Assembly (NCBI GenBank): GCA_003487805.1
Contig: DNNE01000217.1
Span: 158,234-195,622, forward strand
Length of the DNA stretch: 37,389 bases
Origin: Blastocatellia bacterium
GTDB lineage: Bacteria; Acidobacteriota; Blastocatellia; Pyrinomonadales; Pyrinomonadaceae
Direction: 5' to 3'
The notes under the pieces are model-generated. The model saw only the letters and a program-made list of their open reading frames with translations, did not search any database and was not told where the DNA came from. Below, piece by piece: positions 27,973 to 35,440 of this stretch (positions are counted from its first letter, which is position 1; every line of letters starts with the position of its first letter). A program made the translations under genes and the position numbers.

Positions 27973-30405
27973 ATGATCGGGCAGCTCTTCGGCAACTACA
28001 AGATCACTCAAAAGATCGGCGCGGGCGGACAAGGCACGGTTTACAAAGCTGTCGATCAGAAACTTGGGCGCACAGTCGTGCTCAAAGTCCTGCCGGCTGA
28101 ACTCACCGTCAAAGAAGCCAACCTGAAACGATTCGAGCGCGAAGCGCGGCTCGCTTCCGCTCTGGACCATCCGAACATTTGCACCATCTTCGATATGGAC
28201 GAGGCCGAAGGATTGCACTTCATCGCCATGCAATTCGTTGAAGGCAAGAACGTACGCCAACTCTGTAATGGACGGCCCCTGGAGTTGGACAGCGCTTTGC
28301 GGATCGGGATTCAGGTAGCCGACGCACTCGCGACGGCGCACGCGCGCGGCATCATTCATCGCGATATCAAGTCCGGCAACGTGATGGTGACAGACCTCGG
28401 GCAGGCGAAGATTCTGGATTTCGGTTTGGCAAAACTGCTGGATGAGCAGGAAGCTGCCACGAGCGGAATTCATCAAACAGAGCTGACTGAAGTCGGCGTG
28501 CCTTATGGAACAGCGACTTATGCAGCGCCGGAACAGGCCCGCGGCGATAAGGTCGACGCGCGCGCCGACATCTTTTCGACCGGGGTGTTGCTCTACGAAA
28601 TGTTGACGGGCACCTGGCCGTTTCGCGGCAAGTCGGCGATCGATGTGCGGCACGCGGTGATTTACGATCAGCCGAAGACGCTGGCAGAGATGCGGCCGGG
28701 CGCCACGCCGGCGCGCTTGCAACAGATTCTCGATCGCGCGATGCAAAAGGAGCCGCGCGGTCGTTATCAAAAGATCGATGAGTTGCGTAATGAACTGCGC
28801 AAGGTGCTGCAAGACGTTTCATCCGGCGTTGCGATGGAGGTGGCCGCGGCGCCGCGGCATCTCAGCGGCGGCAGTCCGGTAACGCGCGCGATGCGCTGGC
28901 TGAAAAAAGTGGGCGGTGGAAAAGAAAGCCCAACCAGTTCGCCCCAACTTACTTCGCACGCCCAAACTGATACGCATGAAAGATCTTTGACGACGACGAT
29001 CGCCGATCGCGAGAAGAAAAGTCTCGCAGTGCTGCCTTTCAAGAATCTCAACAACGATCCGGCGACCGGTTTTTATGAATTCGCTTTGGCTGATGCTGTG
29101 ATTACTGAGTTGGCGCGCATTCGTTCGCTCGTGGTGCGGCCGTCGTCAGTAATGTCGAAGTATCAGGGGCAGGTAATTGACCCGGCGGACGTGGGACGCG
29201 AATTGAACGTCGACGCGGTGCTGTCGGCGGGATTTCTGGCCGTGGGCGGACGCTTTCGGGTGAACGCGCAACTGTTGGATTGCAAGAGCGGCGAAATTAT
29301 CTGGAGCGATCGCGTCGATGCTACCGCGGAAGACATCATCACTGTGCAGGATGAGATTACCAAACGAATCGTGGATGGCTTGCGGCTGGAACTGAGTCCG
29401 GATGAAGAGAAAGTCCTGGCCCAACCGGCGACGGTAAACGCCGAGGCTTACGAAGAATATTTGCGCGGGCGCGATCGCTTTGCGCGCTTTATCTTTCGCA
29501 CCGTGTCGGCTGATGACTGTGAGGCGGCCATCAAACACTTCACGCGCGCGATCGAGTTGGACCATGAATTTGGTTTGGCCTATGACGGGCTCGGGGCGTG
29601 CCACGTGAATCGCGTTTTCAAGGGACTGGGCGGCATAGAGGACTTCGAGCAGGCGGAAGCTGCTTTCAAACGCGCGCTGGCGATCGACCCGAACATCATC
29701 GAAGCACGCATGCTGATGGTGTTTGTAATGCTATGGCGCGGCGAGAAAAAGAAGGCCCGGGAAGAAGTTGCGCGGATGCGGCGCGATGCGCCGAGCGAGG
29801 CAGTCGTGCATTTCGTCAAAGCGACGTTGCATCGTCTGGACGGCGAATACGATCGCGCGCTGGGCAGTTATGATCGTCTGGTTCACCTAGATCCGGCGTC
29901 GTTCGTCGTCGTCAGCTATAACCGCGCGCTGATTTTTCTTTATCAGGAAAAATACGACGAAGCGATGCGGGAACTGGATCGAGCAGCATCGAGCGAGCCG
30001 AATAATCCTTTGCTGCGCAGCGTGCGCGCGTTGGTGATGTTCTATCGTGGAGAGGTTGATCAGGCGTGCGCTGCGTTGCGCGAGGTGCTGTCGGCAAATC
30101 CCAACCTGCACGGGGTGCGGCCATTTCTGGCCATGTGCCTGAGCAAGCAAGGCCAACACGACGCGGCTTTGGCGGAATTGAATGAGGATGTGAAGCGCAC
30201 GGCTTCGGTGGACGCGGACATCGCGTACGCCGTCGCGTCCGTTTACGCTTTGGAAAATGATCTAGAGCAAGCGTTCGAGTGGTTGCAGCGCTCAGTGGCG
30301 CTGGGAAATGAAAACAGATTTCTGTTTGAGCATGATCGGAATTTGGCGGCGTTGCGAGGTGATGCGAGATTTGTTTGGCAGCCTGAAGGGCTGCAAAGAA
30401 AGTAG
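27973..30405 (+). CDS. Soluble Ser/Thr protein kinase with TolB/FlgO-like domain and TPRs
   Basis: A protein of 810 aa. The Hanks-type kinase domain covers residues 9-275: glycine loop GAGGQGTV 16-23, catalytic Lys 38 (VVLKVLP), HRDIKSGN with Asp 131, DFG 149-151, and APEQARG in the P+1 region. All key residues are present, so it should be active. After a linker, residues about 350-480 (SLAVLPFKNLNNDPATGFYEFALADAVITELAR) match the FlgO/TolB-N-like domain that often precedes TPRs in Acidobacterial kinases and cyclases. TPRs fill about 490-800. No transmembrane helix is seen, so it is probably cytosolic. The last residues (about QPEGLQRK) and the TAG stop are encoded by repeat sequence of unit C, so the native C-terminus may have been altered. 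Targets are unknown. Confidence 0.92.
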   Translation: MIGQLFGNYKITQKIGAGGQGTVYKAVDQKLGRTVVLKVLPAELTVKEANLKRFEREARLASALDHPNICTIFDMDEAEGLHFIAMQFVEGKNVRQLCNGRPLELDSALRIGIQVADALATAHARGIIHRDIKSGNVMVTDLGQAKILDFGLAKLLDEQEAATSGIHQTELTEVGVPYGTATYAAPEQARGDKVDARADIFSTGVLLYEMLTGTWPFRGKSAIDVRHAVIYDQPKTLAEMRPGATPARLQQILDRAMQKEPRGRYQKIDELRNELRKVLQDVSSGVAMEVAAAPRHLSGGSPVTRAMRWLKKVGGGKESPTSSPQLTSHAQTDTHERSLTTTIADREKKSLAVLPFKNLNNDPATGFYEFALADAVITELARIRSLVVRPSSVMSKYQGQVIDPADVGRELNVDAVLSAGFLAVGGRFRVNAQLLDCKSGEIIWSDRVDATAEDIITVQDEITKRIVDGLRLELSPDEEKVLAQPATVNAEAYEEYLRGRDRFARFIFRTVSADDCEAAIKHFTRAIELDHEFGLAYDGLGACHVNRVFKGLGGIEDFEQAEAAFKRALAIDPNIIEARMLMVFVMLWRGEKKKAREEVARMRRDAPSEAVVHFVKATLHRLDGEYDRALGSYDRLVHLDPASFVVVSYNRALIFLYQEKYDEAMRELDRAASSEPNNPLLRSVRALVMFYRGEVDQACAALREVLSANPNLHGVRPFLAMCLSKQGQHDAALAELNEDVKRTASVDADIAYAVASVYALENDLEQAFEWLQRSVALGNENRFLFEHDRNLAALRGDARFVWQPEGLQRK

Positions 30406-30688
30406 CCGGCGGTCGACGACCACCGGATCAAGGTTGCAATGATTCGCACTCCGAAGGAGTGCCAGAAGAGAAGGCCAACTGTTCGACATTACATTGCGGA
30501 TCAGGAGGCCCACCATGCCAAGAGTTCATATGTGGATGAATTGAAAGAACTACTTGGCAAGGCCGGAATTCCTTATGAAGAGAAATATCTGCTGTAATGT
30601 TCGCGCACCCCTTCGGGGTGCAATATCATTTCCGCTCCGATCCGGTGGTCTTCGACCACCGGCTACTTTCTGACAACCCTTCGGGTTG
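30378..30688. mobile_element. Six-hairpin unit C with transposase remnant
   Basis: Order of hairpins: short GCAGCC-TGAAG-GGCTGC (30378-30394, inside the kinase 3' end); long with foot GTAG, stem CCGGCGGTC-GAC-GACCACCGG (30402-30426, one mismatch); short GCACTCC-GAA-GGAGTGC (30446-30462); transposase 3' remnant; short GCACCCC-TTC-GGGGTGC (30605-30621); long inverted CCGGTGGTC-TTC-GACCACCGG followed by CTAC (30642-30666, perfect); short CAACCC-TTC-GGGTTG (30674-30688). This is the plan of unit B with different stems and a decayed gene. It fills the 312-nt gap between the kinase and the KAS III homologue, and no other gene is seen there. Confidence 0.8.
30439..30597 (+). pseudogene. 3' remnant of an IS200/IS605-RAYT-type transposase
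   Basis: An open frame of 52 codons ending TAA at 30597. From about 30478 it reads TVRHYIADQEAHH, then SSYVDELKELLGKAGIPYEEKYLL. This aligns without gaps to the C-terminus of the intact transposase (NVIRYIEHQEEHH, then FKSEFVELLDRHEIEYDKRYIW), including the Tyr helix. The HUH half is missing. Similarity starts just after the short hairpin 30446-30462, so the deletion removed everything between that hairpin and the Tyr helix. The divergence shows it derives from a relative of the unit B transposase and not from a recent copy of it. Confidence 0.85.
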
Positions 30689-30717
30689 CCGATTCTGCGT
30701 TATAGTATTCCCCAGTC

Positions 30718-31740
30718 ATGACTCAACGTGCGGCGATCAAAGCGATCAAATCCTTCCTACCGGAACAGAAACTAACCAACGAACAACTAGCCGAGCAGTT
30801 TGGCGATTGGCATGCGAGCCAGATTCTCTCGAAGACGGGCGTCGCCGTGCGCGGCGTCGCGGGCAGAGACGAATGCGCGTCAGATCTCGGCGTGAAGGCA
30901 GCGCAGCGGCTGTTTGAAAGTGGCGCGTGCCGGGCCGACGAAATCGATTTTCTGATTTTTTGCACCCAGAGTCCGGATTACTTCACGCCCACCACTGCGT
31001 GCGTGATGCAGGCGAGCCTGGGACTGAAAACAAGTTGCGGAGCTATTGATATTAACCAGGGATGCTCGGGATACATTTATGGTCTCGCGCTGGCAAAGAG
31101 TCTGGTGGAAGCGGGCACGGCGCAGACGGTTTTGCTGGTCACCGCGGACACGTATACAAAATTTATCAATCGACGCGATCGTTCGTTGCTGACTCTATTT
31201 GGAGATGGCGCAGCGGCGACGCTGGTGCGCGCAGTCGAAGCTGATTCAGAACTAGTCGGCCCATTCGTATTGGGGACAGATGGAAGGGGAGCTAACCAAA
31301 TCATCGTGAAAGCCGGCGCGCTGCGTTGCCGGCCCACGGCCGAGACGGCGGTCGAAAAAGAGGACAGCAGCGGCAACTGGCGCTCGGACCAAAACCTGTT
31401 CATGGATGGCGCAGACGTTTTCAGCTTTGCGCTACGGACGGTGCCGCCCACGCTTCAGCAGTTGCTCGAGAAATCGGGCCTGACGATCGACCAGATTGAT
31501 TTCATCATTCCGCATCAGGCCAACAAGTTCGTGCTGGAGCGTCTGCGCGCGAAGCTAAAATTCCCCGCTGAGAAGTTTTGGATCGACATGGAGCAGTCAG
31601 GCAATACCGTGTCGTCGACGATACCGATTGCCCTTGAGAGCGCCATCGAACAACAGCGCGTGAAGCAGGGCGACCGCGTCGCGCTAATCGGTTTCGGTGT
31701 CGGCTATTCGTGGGGCGCGACGATGATTGAGATTGTGTGA
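30718..31740 (+). CDS. 3-oxoacyl-ACP synthase III family protein (FabH-like)
   Basis: A protein of 340 aa, normal thiolase-fold KAS III size. The catalytic triad is visible: Cys116 in DINQGCSGYIYGL, His266 in IIPHQANKF and Asn296 in SGNTVSSTIPIAL. It also has the FGDGAAATLV loop. The reaction would be condensation of an acyl-CoA or acyl-ACP with malonyl-ACP. No other fatty-acid genes are adjacent; the context is surface-glycan genes and an acyltransferase, so it may be a specialised KAS III-like enzyme and not the housekeeping FabH. A TATAGT hexamer at 30701-30706, about 11 nt before the ATG, could be a -10 element of a nearly leaderless transcript, but no matching -35 is convincing. Flanked by units C and D. 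Confidence 0.88.
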   Translation: MTQRAAIKAIKSFLPEQKLTNEQLAEQFGDWHASQILSKTGVAVRGVAGRDECASDLGVKAAQRLFESGACRADEIDFLIFCTQSPDYFTPTTACVMQASLGLKTSCGAIDINQGCSGYIYGLALAKSLVEAGTAQTVLLVTADTYTKFINRRDRSLLTLFGDGAAATLVRAVEADSELVGPFVLGTDGRGANQIIVKAGALRCRPTAETAVEKEDSSGNWRSDQNLFMDGADVFSFALRTVPPTLQQLLEKSGLTIDQIDFIIPHQANKFVLERLRAKLKFPAEKFWIDMEQSGNTVSSTIPIALESAIEQQRVKQGDRVALIGFGVGYSWGATMIEIV

Positions 31741-31742
31741 GG

Positions 31743-31944
31743 GCAGCCCGCAGGGCTGCGAGATAGTAGCCGGTGGTCGTAGACCACCGGGACGCAAAGG
31801 AATTGATCGTAGGCACCCTGAAGGGGTGCGAGAAATCAGGCTCTTGATGTGGCACCCCTTCAGGGTGCGAAACATTAATTTCGAATACCGGAGGTCTTCG
31901 CTGCGCTTCGACCTCCGGCTACTGTCTAACAACCCTACGGGTTG
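31743..31944. repeat. Six-hairpin unit D (no internal gene; MITE/BIME-like)
   Basis: Order of hairpins: short GCAGCCC-GCA-GGGCTGC (31743-31759); long with foot GTAG, stem CCGGTGGTC-GTA-GACCACCGG (31766-31790, perfect); short GCACCCT-GAA-GGGGTGC (31813-31829); its exact inverted copy (31852-31868); long inverted CCGGAGGTC, 13-nt loop, GACCTCCGG then CTAC (31888-31922); short CAACCC-TAC-GGGTTG (31930-31944). It has the same order and polarity as units A-C but no gene. It fills the whole gap between the KAS III homologue and the acyltransferase. Three of its long and short stems resemble those of unit C, so C and D are probably closest relatives. Confidence 0.8.
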
Positions 31945-31949
31945 CAGAT

Positions 31950-32840
31950 ATGAGTCTTCACAAACTCGCAAAATCAATTCTCCCCGCGCGCGCGTTTGAT
32001 TCTCTTCGTCACGCGAAGTGGGAACGCGAGCGCCGTCGCGTGGCTTCGTTAACACCCATGACTGAACCTGATTTCAAAAGCATCCTGGTCGATAATCTTA
32101 ATCTGGCGACCGGCGATCTGGTTTACGTGCACAGCGGAATGGACGGGTTGAATCTCAGCTTTCCGTTTTATCGCATTCTGTTTTTGATTCAGGAAGTGAT
32201 TGGCCCGCTAGGAACAGTGGTTTTCCCGACTTATCCGAATCATCGCGTCTCTTCTTATGAATGGTTGCAGCAGGGAAATGTTTTCGATGTGCGGCGCACA
32301 CCTTCTTACACTGGAATCCTGACCGAGTTTGCCCGCCGGCAGCGGAAGGCGATCCGGAGCTTGCACCCGACGAAGTCAGTCTGCGCGATTGGACCAGCCG
32401 CGCCAGAGCTCATTTCAACTCATCACCTGTCGCCCTATCCGTATGATACGGGCAGCCCCTACTACAAATTAATCGCCGGCGGTGGCAAGATCATCGGCCT
32501 GGGCGCGACGACGAATTATGTTTCGTTCGGTTACTGCGTCGATGACGCGTTCAAAGAAAAGTTTCCGGTGCGTGTCTATCACGATCAGCTGTTCGCGGCG
32601 CCGTGTATTAACTATGAAGGCGAGCGCGTGATTGTGAAGACGTACGCGCATGACATGACTACGACTGTCCATCCGGACATGCCGCAGTGGATGCGCGACT
32701 ATATCTCGGAAGCGGCGTGTCGGGATTTGATTGTGCGCGGGATGAAGTTCTTTCGCGCGGACGCGCCCAAACTTTTTGCGGAGATGATGGAACTGGCGAA
32801 GCGAGACATCATCGCGTATCCGCGATCGGTGCGGAAATAG
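31950..32840 (+). CDS. AAC(3)-fold acyltransferase, probably acting on a surface glycan
   Basis: A protein of 296 aa from the ATG at 31950, or 260 aa from the ATG at 32058 (MTEPDFKSIL); neither has a Shine-Dalgarno sequence. The fold family is recognised by GDLVYVHSGMDGL, GTVVFPTYPNH, RRTPSYTGILTEFARR, SLHPTKSVCAIGP and GGKIIGLGATTNYVS, which follow the aminoglycoside N3-acetyltransferase pattern. Many chromosomal members acetylate sugars in polysaccharide pathways and not antibiotics, and the neighbours here (deacetylase, two glycosyltransferases) favour that reading. The upstream start lies five bases after the last hairpin of unit D, so the repeat forms its leader. This is not evidence of drug resistance. 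Confidence 0.75.
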   Translation: MSLHKLAKSILPARAFDSLRHAKWERERRRVASLTPMTEPDFKSILVDNLNLATGDLVYVHSGMDGLNLSFPFYRILFLIQEVIGPLGTVVFPTYPNHRVSSYEWLQQGNVFDVRRTPSYTGILTEFARRQRKAIRSLHPTKSVCAIGPAAPELISTHHLSPYPYDTGSPYYKLIAGGGKIIGLGATTNYVSFGYCVDDAFKEKFPVRVYHDQLFAAPCINYEGERVIVKTYAHDMTTTVHPDMPQWMRDYISEAACRDLIVRGMKFFRADAPKLFAEMMELAKRDIIAYPRSVRK

Positions 32841-32850
32841 CAGGTAGCCG

Positions 32851-32935
32851 GCCACAGATTTACACAGATGACACGGATGAAATCCCGAACCTGATTTGGT
32901 ATTGGTATCCGTGTGAATCCGTGTTTATCTGTGGC
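32851..32935. repeat. CACAGA-type inverted repeat at the acyltransferase/deacetylase junction
   Basis: Left arm 32851-32878 (GCCACAGATTTACACAGATG, then ACACGGAT) and right arm 32907-32935 are imperfect inverted repeats around a 28-nt loop. They lie between convergent genes and probably act as a bidirectional terminator. The right arm contains the stop codon (32925-32927) of the deacetylase on the minus strand, so its last three or so residues are repeat-encoded. Related repeats lie at 34053-34126 and 35336-35440. Confidence 0.75.
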
Positions 32936-34040
32936 TTGTCTCTGCAGTCCGTACCCGAAACTCGCCGCTTCTAATCTTCTCAGCCAATTCACTCAGCGTA
33001 ATGAATTTCAAATCCGGAGCGTCCGCAACCTCACCCACAAATCTTTCCAGCCCGGCCCAATCGCGAATGTCCTTCGGATGATTTGTAAGCACCACGGGAA
33101 CTTTTGCTAAGCCGCTTTCCCGTGCGCGTTGACGAATCGAGGCGAGCATCTCGCACATCAACGGATAATTCAGACGGCCGGTGTCAGACACGAAATGCTT
33201 GCGTTTGATAGCAGGCGCGATCAGCTTTTCGTACACACGCGCCAATCCGGTGCTCTGACTATCCAGCCGCGCAGGGCCCGCTGTTGTTTTCTCTGTGCTA
33301 CTGAAACGCGCTTTCGCGAGCGCCAGATTCTGCTTCGTGACCAGTCGTCGCGATCCGTAGAAATGATTCAATGGCACACAAACAATCGGCTCCTGCTGGT
33401 TCGATATCCTGCGCGCGTCGTCCATTCGCGGATAGTACGGCAGAAAACCTTCTTCACAGGTTCGATAATCGAGTTGCAGAGTGTCGTTATTAAGATAGAC
33501 ACCACCGGCCACACTCACATCGATTTCTATTCCTAACGCCGCCAGCGATGACAGCAAATGTGCAGAAGGGGCGAGCGCCAGAGCGCTGGCGCGAAAAGCG
33601 ACGCAGCGATATTGCGGATCGACCGGGTGCAAAGCATTTTCCAGATAGCTCCTGGAGTCCGAGATCATCTTTGTCGCCATGTCTTGATCGTAATTGAGCA
33701 GCGACCAGTCACCGCGCAATTGCCATCTGCCGTTTTCATACTCGACGTTGGACCATTGAGAGTGCAGATGCAATTGAATGTCGTGGCCGCGCGCGTAAGC
33801 TTCCTGCGCATGCTCGTCCCACGAATCTGCCGCGCGTTTCAGCTCCGGATGTTCGTCTTGCAAACTTCTAAATCTGAGCTGCTGCATCACGTCCGGAAGG
33901 AAGGTCGTGCGCGCGCCGGCTTTCTCATAGATCGCCAACAGGCGGCGCAGCGGAGCGAATTGAATCTCTTCAATGTCGCCTGAGCCGTCACCGCGCAATT
34001 CCCAGTCGTGGGTTAGGGCTAAATAAATTGTCTGTGTCAT
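32925..34040 (-). CDS. Polysaccharide deacetylase-like (NodB-fold) protein
   Basis: A protein of 371 aa from the ATG at 34040. A longer frame to 34166 would translate the CACAGA repeat and is rejected. NodB-type motifs are TIYLALTHDWE near the N-terminus (Asp in motif 1), HDIQLHLHSQW (the HxxxxH-type metal pair of motif 2) and FRASALALAP (motif 3 Arg). The central domain is thus a metal-dependent carbohydrate esterase 4-like barrel, and the C-terminal about 100 residues are less clear. It may N-deacetylate a surface polysaccharide. No signal peptide is seen, so it may act in the cytoplasm on a lipid-linked intermediate. It is convergent with the acyltransferase and divergent from the glycosyltransferase. 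Confidence 0.75.
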   Translation of the reverse strand: MTQTIYLALTHDWELRGDGSGDIEEIQFAPLRRLLAIYEKAGARTTFLPDVMQQLRFRSLQDEHPELKRAADSWDEHAQEAYARGHDIQLHLHSQWSNVEYENGRWQLRGDWSLLNYDQDMATKMISDSRSYLENALHPVDPQYRCVAFRASALALAPSAHLLSSLAALGIEIDVSVAGGVYLNNDTLQLDYRTCEEGFLPYYPRMDDARRISNQQEPIVCVPLNHFYGSRRLVTKQNLALAKARFSSTEKTTAGPARLDSQSTGLARVYEKLIAPAIKRKHFVSDTGRLNYPLMCEMLASIRQRARESGLAKVPVVLTNHPKDIRDWAGLERFVGEVADAPDLKFITLSELAEKIRSGEFRVRTAETSHR

Positions 34041-34052
34041 GTCAGCGAATCG

Positions 34053-34126
34053 GCCACAGATTGGCACAGATGAACACGGATTAGAAATCAAAACATTATC
34101 AGTGTCTATCGGTGAAAATCTGTGGC
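34053..34126. repeat. CACAGA-type inverted repeat in the divergent deacetylase/glycosyltransferase gap
   Basis: The left arm begins GCCACAGATTGGCACAGATG (34053) and the right arm ends AAAATCTGTGGC (34126). The arms are imperfect inverted repeats. This copy sits between divergent starts (34040 minus, 34153 plus), so it lies in the promoter region of both genes and cannot serve only as a terminator. Confidence 0.7.
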
Positions 34127-34152
34127 GGAAATTAGTGTAGTATCGACCCGCA

Positions 34153-35337
34153 ATGCTGCACGGCAAATCGATTATCTGTTTCGGCGGCGAGGACTGGTGG
34201 TATCACCATCCGCATTCGAAGAACCATCTGATGCGGCGGTTCGCGCGCGCGGGAAACAAGGTCATTTTCGTCAACTCAATTTCGATGGGCCTGGCGCCAA
34301 TGAAGAGCGGCGAGATCTTGCCGCGCATCAGGCGCAAGCTGAAGAGCTATGCCAAACTCGCGCGCACCACAGAGGAGGGAATTACCGTCGTCTCTCCTGC
34401 GGTCGTCCCGTTCTTTGGTAGCCGCGCAGCAGTCGCCGCTAATCGACAATTATTGACGAAGCAAATCTCATCCCTTGCCAGGCGGCGCGGCTTAACGAAT
34501 CCGATTCTTTGGATTGCAATTCCCACCGCGGTAGAAGTCATTGGGCGCTTGCACGAATCGCTCGTCATTTATCACGTGTCAGATAAGTACGATGCGAACA
34601 CGATGGACCATGCAACGGATCCGTTGCTGATTCGTAAGATGCATGAGCGAGCAATCGAGGCTGCTGATCTGATCTTCTATTCGAGTCGAAAGTTACTGGC
34701 GGAAGCAGAGCGGGGATTGGAAAAATCATTTTTATTAGAGCAGGCAGTCGATTTCGATCATTGGTCGAGAGTTAGTCGTGGTCACATCAGCATTGCTGAA
34801 GCAGTTGCGCGCATACCGCAACCGCGCGTCGGATACTTTGGCGCGATCGAGCCCTGGCTGATCGATCAGGAATTGATCAGGCAAGCGTCCCGGGAACGGC
34901 CCGGTTGGAATTGGATTTTCATCGGCAATAAGTCGCGTGGATTGGAAATCGAAGAGCTGCCGCAGGTTCATTTTCTGCCGCCGGTCGCGTATCAGGACCT
35001 TCCGGCGTACGCGGCCGGTTTCGATGTTTGCGTCCTGCCCTGGAACACCGAAGTGCCTTTCACAAGTTATGGTTCGGCGATCAAGGTGCGCGAATATCTC
35101 GCTTCGGGTAAGCCGGTCGTGATCTCTCCTCTGCCTGAATACGAATCGATGAGCGATGTCTTGCGCATCGGGCGCAGTCGCGAGCAGTTTCTCGAACTGG
35201 TCGATGATGCCTTGCACGAGCGCGATGTCGCGATGGCGAGAGCGAGACAGGATGCAGTGCGTGATGGTACGTGGGACGCGCGGGCTGAGTGGGTCAGTGG
35301 TTTGATTGAGGAAGCGCTCGCGAAGCGGACAGATTAA
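34153..35337 (+). CDS. GT-B fold glycosyltransferase (GT4/TuaH-like)
   Basis: A protein of 394 aa. The N-terminal half carries a GT-B pattern (CFGGEDWWYHHPHSKNHLMR, GNKVIFVNS) and the C-terminal half the nucleotide-sugar domain: VGYFGAIEPWLIDQELIRQA, WNWIFIGN, VHFLPPVAYQDLPAYAAGFDVCVLPW and SAIKVREYLASGKPVVISPLPE, where the Glu in KVREYLASG corresponds to the usual E-x7-E region of GT4 enzymes. The layout resembles TuaH-type glycosyltransferases of surface-polysaccharide clusters. Sugar donor and acceptor are unknown. No membrane helix is evident. It is convergent with the GT39-like gene and shares a repeat-based terminator with it. Confidence 0.85.
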   Translation: MLHGKSIICFGGEDWWYHHPHSKNHLMRRFARAGNKVIFVNSISMGLAPMKSGEILPRIRRKLKSYAKLARTTEEGITVVSPAVVPFFGSRAAVAANRQLLTKQISSLARRRGLTNPILWIAIPTAVEVIGRLHESLVIYHVSDKYDANTMDHATDPLLIRKMHERAIEAADLIFYSSRKLLAEAERGLEKSFLLEQAVDFDHWSRVSRGHISIAEAVARIPQPRVGYFGAIEPWLIDQELIRQASRERPGWNWIFIGNKSRGLEIEELPQVHFLPPVAYQDLPAYAAGFDVCVLPWNTEVPFTSYGSAIKVREYLASGKPVVISPLPEYESMSDVLRIGRSREQFLELVDDALHERDVAMARARQDAVRDGTWDARAEWVSGLIEEALAKRTD

Positions 35338-35440
35338 CCACAGAGGACACGGAGGAAGAATGAAGGAAGGGTTTTATCGCGCCCACGGTTCATAGATTCT
35401 CTGCCTTTTTAAGTTGTATTTCTCTATGTCCTCTGTGGTT
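35336..35440. repeat. CACAGA-type inverted repeat between convergent glycosyltransferase genes
   Basis: The 14-mer AACCACAGAGGACA (35336-35349) is exactly inverted at 35427-35440. The left arm begins inside the TAA stop of the plus-strand gene and the right arm ends on the TGA stop of the minus-strand gene. With an intervening 77 nt, it probably works as a bidirectional terminator. It is similar in style to, but not identical with, the CACAGA repeats at the two preceding junctions. Confidence 0.8.

Noticed and set aside
27946..28812. A 288-codon open frame on the minus strand opposite the kinase
   Set aside because: It is antisense to the highly conserved kinase motifs and has no recognisable protein features.
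27237..30688. Units B and C as ends of a composite transposon carrying the kinase
   Set aside because: The stems of B and C differ and the second transposase is a remnant, so there is no direct support for joint movement; kept only as a low-interest idea.
26557..31944. Regularly recurring palindromes considered as a CRISPR array
   Set aside because: The repeats are not identical, spacing is irregular, genes lie between them, and no cas genes are present.
31950..32840. Aminoglycoside resistance gene
   Set aside because: The fold family is shared by many sugar and other N-acetyltransferases; the neighbours are glycan genes and there is no resistance or integron context.
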